Below, one piece after another: positions 1 to 4,978 of a DNA stretch of 10,007 bases. Positions within the stretch are counted from its first letter, which is position 1, and every line of letters begins with the position of its first letter. The notes beneath the pieces were generated by a model. The model had not been told where the DNA came from, ran no database searches, and saw only the letters and a list, made by a program, of their open reading frames with translations. Origin of the DNA: Alistipes sp. (lineage in GTDB: Bacteria; Bacteroidota; Bacteroidia; Bacteroidales; Rikenellaceae); the NCBI GenBank assembly GCA_017380955.1, contig JAFOCZ010000157.1:1-10007 (forward strand), read 5' to 3'. The translations under genes and the position numbers were made by a program.

Positions 1-621
1 ATGGAGGTGTACCACGACGAGTGGAACAACAATAAGGGTGGTCACCCTGAGGAGGCTATTCCTTGGTACTTCGAGGGTAAACTCTATGGCGGCGAGTATG
101 CATCATCAGGCTCACAGGCATATCCTTTGACCGAGGGTGGCTACTTTAAGAGCGTATGGAGCAGCATCGAGTCACACCTCTACCGTGGCTACTCTCACGA
201 CATCTTCCCAAGCCAGTACCCAGAGATGTACACCTACTGCTACAACAACTACTACCTATGGGGTAATGGTTCATCATTGCAGGGTAAGGAGCGTTTGGCA
301 TACTTCTCAAATCTCGTTGTTGAGACGTTCGAGCGCGGTATGGCAAGTTTGACTATTGCCCTTAGCGAGAACATCGCTTCGTTGCACCACTCGGTGACAA
401 TCTGGGGCTATGAGATTGACAACGCCACAGGTCTTCTCACACGCATCTGGATTACCGACTCTGACGACCTTATGTCGGAGCCTAAGCAGCAACTCCTCAA
501 CGAGTATAGCGTGAGCATTAACGAGGGCAAGTCGCACATCAAACTCTCAGGTAACACTCGCTACGGCAATGCGTGGATAGTATCTATCCACCCTTTCTCG
601 GGCTACGGCTCAGCGGAGTAA
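1..621 (+). CDS. IdeS/Mac-family (peptidase C66) cysteine endopeptidase, C-terminal part, 5' end outside window
   Basis: The frame is open to the left edge, so the ATG at position 1 is probably an internal Met. The visible 206 residues carry the C-terminal half of the IdeS/Mac fold. HHSVTIWGYEID followed by ITDSDD (residues 129-156) matches the streptococcal IdeS segment that has the catalytic His (five residues before the Trp of a WG pair) and the two Asp of a TDSD motif; here these would be H130, D153 and D155. The catalytic Cys lies in the N-terminal part of the family and is off-window, as is any signal peptide or lipobox. The segment is rich in Tyr and Trp, as in secreted proteins. IdeS cleaves IgG, but family membership alone does not show the substrate here. 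The gene ends in tandem stops (TAA TAG) directly before a repeat element. Assignment rests on motif spacing recalled from the family. Confidence 0.75.
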   Translation: MEVYHDEWNNNKGGHPEEAIPWYFEGKLYGGEYASSGSQAYPLTEGGYFKSVWSSIESHLYRGYSHDIFPSQYPEMYTYCYNNYYLWGNGSSLQGKERLAYFSNLVVETFERGMASLTIALSENIASLHHSVTIWGYEIDNATGLLTRIWITDSDDLMSEPKQQLLNEYSVSINEGKSHIKLSGNTRYGNAWIVSIHPFSGYGSAE

Positions 622-623
622 TA

Positions 624-744
624 GAAGCCGTCTAACAAGGTTATTTTGGCGTTGCACTTGTCCTCAAAATCCTCATTTACGCCAAGTAAACTACGGCTTT
701 TTCGGACTGCGTGCGCCTAAAACTAACTCTTGTTATACAACTTC
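624..744. repeat. MITE-like intergenic element with imperfect terminal inverted repeats
   Basis: The ends are inverted copies of each other: positions 624-643 pair with 724-744 (GAAG-nn-GT-n-TAACAAG-GTTA against its reverse complement, with three mismatches and one extra base). Inside is a second inverted repeat, TTGGCGT (646-652) against ACGCCAA (679-685). An alternative pairing of AGCCGT (626-631) with ACGGCT (693-698) is also possible. No ORF of note is present. The size of about 121 bp, terminal repeats and lack of coding fit a non-autonomous mobile element or a dispersed intergenic repeat. It begins two bases after the stop codon of the peptidase gene. No clear target-site duplication was found. 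Confidence 0.45.
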
Positions 745-748
745 TTAT

Positions 749-785
749 AAAATGGATTGTCCAACATTAGACAATCCATTTTTTT
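749..785 (+). terminator. Intrinsic terminator, strong hairpin plus T-tract
   Basis: A perfect 13-bp stem pairs 749-761 with 770-782 (core AATGGATTGTC / GACAATCCATT) around an 8-nt loop, and the run of T continues to 785. It should end transcription from the peptidase gene about 130 nt after its stop. The A-run on the left arm means it may also work in the other direction. Its T-tract is also the -33 region of the uvrB promoter. Confidence 0.85.
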
Positions 786-813
786 GTTGTTGCACAAATT
801 TTGAGTATCTTTG
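781..813 (+). promoter_or_regulatory. Bacteroidota-type promoter of uvrB
   Basis: TATCTTTG at 806-813 is an exact TAnnTTTG -7 box, and TTTTTG (781-786) supplies a -33 TTTG element with 19 bp between them. Transcription should start 4-7 nt after the box, at or next to the A of the ATG at 818, so the message is probably leaderless. Confidence 0.8.
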
Positions 814-817
814 TAGA

Positions 818-2956
818 ATGAACTTCAACTTAGTATCGACATACAGCCCTACGGGTGACCAGCCAGAGGCGATAGAGAAGATTGTGCAGTCGGTAGTTAC
901 CGAGGAGAATAAGGGCACAACGCTGCTGGGTGTCACAGGATCGGGAAAGACATTTACCATAGCAAATGCCATAGCGAAGATCGACAGGCCCACGCTCGTG
1001 ATAAGCCACAACAAGACCCTCGCAGCGCAGTTGTATGGCGAGTTTAAGGCATTCTTCCCCGAGAATGCTGTGGAGTTCTTCATATCCTACTACGACTACT
1101 ACCAGCCCGAGGCATACCTACCAACAACAGATACATACATCGAGAAGGATCTCTCGATAAACAACGAGATTGAGCAGTTGCGACTAAAGACCGTGGCGAC
1201 GCTGCTCTCGGGACGTAGAGATGTGGTGGTGGTGTCGAGTGTATCCTGCATATATGGTTGCGGTAACCCCGATGATTTCCACGCTACGGCGATAACGCTG
1301 AGGGTTGGCGAGACGCATCAGCGTAATGAATTGCTGCGCAGGCTTGTGGATGCGCTATACACACGCACCGAGATGGAGTTGAAGCCCACGACATTCCGCG
1401 TAAGAGGCGATAGCATAGAGATTATGGCGTCGTTTGGCGAGTTCGGAAACCAGGGCTTCAAGATTATGTTCTTCGACAACGAGATAGAGAGCATATATAG
1501 TTTCGACACCACGACGGGCAAGAAGCAGGCGACGCTAAATGAGGTGACGATATACCCTTGTAACCTCTTTGTATCGACACGCGACAACATTAACCGCGCC
1601 ATAGGGCAGATACAGGAGGATCTGATAAAGCAGATAGAGTATTTCGAGAGTATGGAGCGCGCCGTGGAGGCACAGCGCATCAAGCAGCGTGTGGAGTATG
1701 ACTTAGAGATGATAAACGAGTTGGGATATTGCTCGGGAATTGAGAACTACTCACGATATCTCGATGGTCGTAAGGCGGGGTCACGCCCCTTCTGCCTCCT
1801 CGACTTCTTCTCCGATGATGTGTTAGTGGTGATAGACGAGAGCCACGTTACAGTGCCTCAGATACGCGGTATGTATGGCGGTGATAGGTCGCGCAAGGAG
1901 AACCTTGTGGAGTATGGTTTTAGACTACCAGCGGCATTGGACAACCGCCCATTGCGCTTCAACGAGTTTGAGAATCTCGCCAAGACACGCATATATGTGA
2001 GCGCCACACCCGCAGAGTATGAGATGAAGGAGAGCCAGGGCGAGGTGGTGGAGCAGTTGATACGCCCTACGCATATCATTGACCCTGCGATAATAATACA
2101 CCCTACCGAAAACCAAATAGACGACGTTATAGATAGGCTTAACGGCGTTATAAAGCGCAACGAGAGAGCCATAATAACAACCATATCGAAGCGCTCGGCA
2201 GAGGAGTTATCGCGATACCTCGACAGAGTGGGCATCAAGAACAACTACCTCCACTCGGATATCGAGACCTTGGATCGCATCAAGATTCTCGAGGATTTGC
2301 GTGAGGGACGTATAGATGTGGTGGTTGGCGTAAACCTTCTACGTGAGGGTATCGACCTTCCGGAGGTGAGCATTGTGATGATTCTCGATGCCGACAAGGA
2401 GGGATTCTTGCGTAACGTGCGCTCGTTGACACAGGTCATAGGACGTGCTGCGCGACATCCTAACGGCGTTGCGGTGTTGTATGGCGACACTATGTCGAAG
2501 ACGATGATGGAGGTCGTGCGCGAGAGTGTGCAGCGCAGGGCAAAGCAGATAGAGTATAACTTCGCAAATGACCTATTGCCAAAGCGCGCGAAGAAGAGCA
2601 GCAACGAGCAGAATGCGATATTTGCGGACATCGAGGCGTTAGGCAGTGACAACAACGCTGAGGAGCGCAGAAATGCCCTAAACGACATCCTCCAGGGCGC
2701 TAAGAGCAGCGCACCTAAGGAGGAGAAGCGCGGCGCGAAGAGCGAGGCTAAGAGGGCAGATATCGTGGCGGAGGAGTGCGCGGAGTATAACACAGAATCG
2801 CAAAGCAACATCCTCGAACAGAACATCGACAAGTTGATAGACGAGATGCGCACCAAGATGGAGGCAGCGGCAAAAGAACTCGATTTTCAGGCGGCAAAGC
2901 AGTATCGCGACAAGATGTATGAATTGCAGAAGATTCGCGAGGAGATGAGAAAATAG
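818..2956 (+). CDS. uvrB: UvrB, excinuclease ABC subunit B
   Basis: This is the damage-verifying helicase-like subunit of nucleotide excision repair, which receives DNA from UvrA and recruits UvrC. The 712 residues show all landmarks: Walker A GVTGSGKT (38-45), the DNA-threading beta-hairpin region beginning YYDYYQPEAY (91-100), DESH motif II (340-343), SATP motif III (395-398), LREGIDLPE motif V (508-516), QVIGRAAR motif VI (539-546) and a C-terminal UVR domain for UvrC/UvrA contact (about 670-705). The frame is open upstream to an ATG at 752, but that ATG sits in the terminator hairpin and upstream of the promoter. The start at 818 gives the normal family N-terminus MNFNLVSTYSPTGDQ. The linker before the UVR domain (about 589-668) is long and rich in Lys, Glu and Ala compared with E. 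coli UvrB (673 residues). ATA and AGG codons are frequent. Confidence 0.98.
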   Translation: MNFNLVSTYSPTGDQPEAIEKIVQSVVTEENKGTTLLGVTGSGKTFTIANAIAKIDRPTLVISHNKTLAAQLYGEFKAFFPENAVEFFISYYDYYQPEAYLPTTDTYIEKDLSINNEIEQLRLKTVATLLSGRRDVVVVSSVSCIYGCGNPDDFHATAITLRVGETHQRNELLRRLVDALYTRTEMELKPTTFRVRGDSIEIMASFGEFGNQGFKIMFFDNEIESIYSFDTTTGKKQATLNEVTIYPCNLFVSTRDNINRAIGQIQEDLIKQIEYFESMERAVEAQRIKQRVEYDLEMINELGYCSGIENYSRYLDGRKAGSRPFCLLDFFSDDVLVVIDESHVTVPQIRGMYGGDRSRKENLVEYGFRLPAALDNRPLRFNEFENLAKTRIYVSATPAEYEMKESQGEVVEQLIRPTHIIDPAIIIHPTENQIDDVIDRLNGVIKRNERAIITTISKRSAEELSRYLDRVGIKNNYLHSDIETLDRIKILEDLREGRIDVVVGVNLLREGIDLPEVSIVMILDADKEGFLRNVRSLTQVIGRAARHPNGVAVLYGDTMSKTMMEVVRESVQRRAKQIEYNFANDLLPKRAKKSSNEQNAIFADIEALGSDNNAEERRNALNDILQGAKSSAPKEEKRGAKSEAKRADIVAEECAEYNTESQSNILEQNIDKLIDEMRTKMEAAAKELDFQAAKQYRDKMYELQKIREEMRK

Positions 2957-2986
2957 CGACTATTATTCGCGTAATATATTAGATAG

Positions 2987-3023
2987 GGAGATTAGCAACG
3001 GCGGTTTTTAGTCTCCTTTTTTT
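2987..3023 (+). terminator. uvrB terminator
   Basis: GGAGATTAG (2987-2995) pairs with TTAGTCTCC (3008-3016) in a 9-bp stem with two G-U pairs, followed by seven T (3017-3023). It begins 31 bases after the uvrB stop. Confidence 0.85.
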
Positions 3024-3242
3024 GTTGTTATCGCAGAACTCTTCGCTCTAAAATATCGAAATTCTTTCGCAAGGCATAGTGCATATTTATGTTATTTATT
3101 ACATTTTTATGCTTTAGGTGAAAATAGGGGAAGTGGGGGTGAGATTTATCGAAAGTGGAACAATGGAAAGAGGAGGTTTCATACAAGCGCAAAAAAATAT
3201 GCAGTGGATTAGAGCGAGACTTTAGAGAGACCAAGACATATA
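3024..3242. other. Convergent spacer with no recognised feature
   Basis: This lies between the uvrB terminator and the terminator of the opposing XRE gene. A minus-strand reading frame covers most of it, but it runs through the hairpin at 3243-3285, has no promoter and an implausible composition (Leu, Ser, His and Phe rich without a motif). I see no gene, RNA or repeat here. Confidence 0.5.
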
Positions 3243-3285
3243 AACAAAGAAGGAGTGCTACCTGATGTGGTAACACTTCTTTGTT
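3243..3285 (-). terminator. Probable terminator of the XRE regulator gene
   Basis: AACAAAGAAG (3243-3252) pairs perfectly with CTTCTTTGTT (3276-3285). The stem continues after a 3-nt bulge as TGCTACC (3256-3262) with GGTAACA (3269-3275, one mismatch), closed by a 6-nt loop. Read on the minus strand it follows the XRE stop by 12 nt. The run after it, TTATATG, is a weak T-tract, so efficiency is uncertain. Confidence 0.6.
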
Positions 3286-3297
3286 ATATATGTAGCC

Positions 3298-3759
3298 TTA
3301 TTGCTGCGATGGGGAGTAACTCTCAAAAGATTTGTCGTCGTATAATACTATCACTCGCTCGACACGTTTGCCATCCGCAGAGGTGAAAGGAAAAATGTCA
3401 CGGCGTTCATTTTTCGGCGGAAAATTAGTCTCGGGGAATTCGTTATTTTCAGTCTGGTCGAAGAGCGATACCTCATCCGAAGAGGGGAGTTCTGGGCTAA
3501 CCTGTACCTCGTCATCTTCGCGCTCGAGATCGTTGAACATCTCGATGTCGGAACGCAAGTAGGGGCCACGACCAAGAAGCAACCAGTCGGGGTTGATATG
3601 AGGGAAAACCGTCAGGACTTTTACGATGAAATCGAAGCGCGGCTTGTTACGTCCCGACTTGATGTGGGATAGAGCAGAGGACTCAACGCCCAATTTTTTC
3701 GCAAGCGTCGAGGCATTCATCTTCTCATTTATGCGTATTATCTCAAGTTTTTCCTTCAT
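3298..3759 (-). CDS. XRE-family helix-turn-helix transcriptional regulator
   Basis: A 153-residue protein. The first 60 or so residues form a Cro/C1-type HTH: STLAKKLGVESSALSHIKSG (17-36) spans the second and recognition helices. It is followed by NPDWLLLGRGPYL (56-68), a signature I associate with Bacteroidota XRE regulators. Residues about 70-125 are acidic and Pro/Ser rich, probably disordered. The C-terminus is a short conserved-looking strand, RVIVLYDDKSFESYSP (135-150). No sensor or enzymatic domain is visible. A Bacteroidota promoter lies 15 bp upstream of the ATG, so the leader is only about 8-11 nt. The promoter contains inverted TTACAAA/TTTGTAA half-sites and the spacer beyond holds many related dyads; I infer autoregulation. 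Targets are unknown. A prophage origin is possible but no phage gene is near. Confidence 0.85.
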   Translation of the reverse strand: MKEKLEIIRINEKMNASTLAKKLGVESSALSHIKSGRNKPRFDFIVKVLTVFPHINPDWLLLGRGPYLRSDIEMFNDLEREDDEVQVSPELPSSDEVSLFDQTENNEFPETNFPPKNERRDIFPFTSADGKRVERVIVLYDDKSFESYSPSQQ

Positions 3760-3769
3760 ATTTTAAATT

Positions 3770-3800
3770 TTTACAAAGATACAAAAATTAATTTTGTAAA
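3770..3800. promoter_or_regulatory. Nested dyad over the XRE promoter, putative operator
   Basis: TTTACAAA (3770-3777) and TTTGTAAA (3793-3800) are perfect 8-bp inverted arms around 15 bp. A second dyad, ACAAAA (3781-3786) and TTTTGT (3792-3797), is nested inside. The left arm overlaps the -7 box, so a bound dimer would block the promoter. Autorepression by the adjacent regulator is an inference. Confidence 0.5.
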
Positions 3801-3805
3801 GCAAA
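3774..3805 (-). promoter_or_regulatory. Bacteroidota-type promoter of the XRE gene
   Basis: On the minus strand TATCTTTG (3781-3774) is an exact -7 box and TTTG (3805-3802) is the -33 element, 20 bp apart. The start codon at 3759 leaves only a very short leader. Confidence 0.8.
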
Positions 3806-3810
3806 TTTTT

Positions 3811-3859
3811 ATGACATTTGTAATGTGTTAATAATTGTTAATAACTATGACATTTGTAA
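3811..3859. repeat. Two direct copies of ATGACATTTGTAA, 36 bp apart
   Basis: Exact 13-bp copies lie at 3811-3823 and 3847-3859. Each ends in the TTTGTAA half-site seen in the XRE promoter and in the dyads at 4137-4272. ATTGTTAATA at 3834-3843, between them, recurs at 4158-4167 and 4346-4355. Confidence 0.55.
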
Positions 3860-4136
3860 CAATCGCCGTTATGGTTAAATACGGAAAAGCGTCCTACCTA
3901 CAACTAAGTTAAGCAAACACCACATAAATAGACCAATTTCAGTATATTACACTTATATCACGACCATTTAACCCAACAAACCATTATAAATGCGTTTAAA
4001 CGCTATTTTAGTTATAATAGAGATTATATAAAAAGCGTAACTATGCTGATTTTCAGTGCTATAAAAAATAATGTTTAGTAATTGTATTCGCTTGATTTAC
4101 CTCGTTTTTAGGGTAGTGGGCGACAGCGTGATTTTA
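3860..4136. other. AT-rich spacer without a gene, with two short palindromes
   Basis: No ORF longer than a few codons is credible here. It contains a perfect 12-bp palindrome GCGTTTAAACGC (3992-4003) and an inverted repeat TATAAT-AGAG-ATTATA (4013-4028). The latter lies in a 28-bp stretch with the 11-6-11 layout of a Xer/dif site (see findings). Otherwise nothing is recognised. Confidence 0.4.
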
Positions 4137-4272
4137 TTACATTTGTAACTATTAACAATTGTTAATATAGAGTAATTCGCTTACGTTTGTAATATTTACA
4201 AAGTTAAGATTGTAATCTCTTGTTTACAAATGTAATTACAATTGTAAACTAAAGGAAAATTTACATATGTAC
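4137..4272. promoter_or_regulatory. Cluster of TTACA-NN-TGTAA dyads, putative operator array
   Basis: Five 12-bp sites fit or nearly fit one dyad: TTACATTTGTAA (4137), TTACGTTTGTAA (4181), TTACAAATGTAA (4224), TTACAATTGTAA (4236) and TTACATATGTAC (4261). The 4224 and 4236 sites abut and together make a 28-bp near-perfect palindrome (4222-4249, one mismatched pair). Other perfect palindromes in the cluster are ATTAACAATTGTTAAT (4151-4166) and TTTGTAATATTTACAAA (4186-4202). The density suggests cooperative protein binding. The ligand is unknown; the neighbouring XRE protein is the nearest candidate. Confidence 0.5.
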
Positions 4273-4325
4273 AGCCGGGAAAGTCTGCGAAAAAATCAAA
4301 GAAAAGGAGGACGGGAACATTATGT

Positions 4326-4370
4326 TAATAAAATAAGGGTAGCGCATTGTTAATAACAATACACTACCCT
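4326..4370 (-). terminator. Terminator of the HIT-family gene
   Basis: On the minus strand AGGGTAG (4370-4364) pairs with CTACCCT (4342-4336). After two C-A mismatches flanking one pair, the stem continues into the palindrome ATTGTTA/TAACAAT, and a T-rich run (TTATTTTATT, 4335-4326) follows. It lies about 40 nt after the HIT stop codon. Confidence 0.75.
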
Positions 4371-4407
4371 ATAATTCAACTACTTACGTAGTTATCAACA
4401 GTGTTGA

Positions 4408-4791
4408 TTACTGCAATAAGGCTGCTATTTCTGCGAACTCTTCTGGAGTAAGAGAGAGTTTCTCACGCTTGAAATCTACGTCATTTTCGGTGTTCATAGG
4501 CACCAAATGGATGTGTGCGTGGGGTACTTCGAGGCCAAGAACCACTGTTGCGACCTTCTTACACTGTGTAGTTGCCTGGATTTTTTTCGCAATACTCTTT
4601 GCGAATACGATCATCTCCTGAAGTTCGTCATCCTCCAGGTCGTAGAAATAGTCTACCTCGCGCTTTGGAATTACCAATGTGTGACCCTTTGCCAATGGCG
4701 CGATGTCGAGGAACGCAAAGAACTTGTCGTTCTCAGCGACCTTGTAACAGGGGATCTCACCTGCTACAATGCGTGAAAAAATTGTTGCCAT
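4408..4791 (-). CDS. HIT-family (HINT-like) nucleotide phosphoramidate hydrolase
   Basis: A 127-residue single-domain protein of normal length for bacterial HINT-type HIT enzymes, which hydrolyse nucleoside 5'-phosphoramidates such as AMP-lysine in the cytosol. The N-terminus (IFSRIVAGEIPCYKVAEND) and GHTLVIPKR (36-44) are characteristic. The histidine triad is HAHIHL (91-96), where H93 would be the nucleophile by analogy with HINT1. The last 30 residues after the triad match the usual bacterial short C-terminus. The gene follows rel after a structured 187-bp gap, so cotranscription is possible but not shown. No TAnnTTTG box is clear just upstream. A short inverted repeat (ATCAACA/TGTTGAT, 4394-4408) abuts the stop codon, with a terminator beyond it. 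Confidence 0.93.
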   Translation of the reverse strand: MATIFSRIVAGEIPCYKVAENDKFFAFLDIAPLAKGHTLVIPKREVDYFYDLEDDELQEMIVFAKSIAKKIQATTQCKKVATVVLGLEVPHAHIHLVPMNTENDVDFKREKLSLTPEEFAEIAALLQ

Positions 4792-4978
4792 AATCTATTA
4801 TGAATTTTAGTATAAAAGTTTCTTATTTGGGAAGTAGCGGTAAACTACCCTACATCTTCCGTTATTCTGCCTAAGGTGCGACTACCTCTCAGCATACCGC
4901 TCCAGTATCCATAGTATTGTAGTCAAATACCCTACCCATACTTTAGCGGTTTACGGACTCTGCTGCGCTCTACAAAGG
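4792..4978 (-). other. Hairpin-rich gap between rel and the HIT gene
   Basis: Two imperfect stems are visible. GGAAG-TAG-(C)-GGTA pairs with TACC-CTA-(CAT)-CTTCC at about 4831-4860, and ACCGCT-CC-AGTAT (4896-4908) pairs with ATACT-TT-AGCGGT (4938-4950). Neither is followed by a good T-tract. CGGACTCTGCTGCGCTCT next to the rel stop resembles CGGACTGCGTGCGCCT in the 624-744 repeat. It could be a repeat remnant, an mRNA-processing spacer or an unrecognised RNA. Confidence 0.35.

Noticed and set aside
752..817. Upstream ATG giving UvrB 22 extra residues
   Set aside because: It lies inside the terminator stem and upstream of the predicted transcription start. The extra residues are Cys/Phe rich and absent from the family, while ATG 818 gives the canonical N-terminus.
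3028..3276. 82-residue minus-strand ORF
   Set aside because: It has no motif or promoter, an implausible composition, and its 5' end is within the terminator hairpin of the XRE gene.
4304..4336. AAGGAGG followed by an ATG at 4322
   Set aside because: The reading frame ends after four codons, and Shine-Dalgarno-led starts are unusual in this phylum.
3760..4407. Chromosomal replication origin
   Set aside because: AT-rich and repeat-rich, but no cluster of TTATCCACA-type DnaA boxes was seen (one TTATCAACA at 4392-4400), and genes converge on it rather than diverge.
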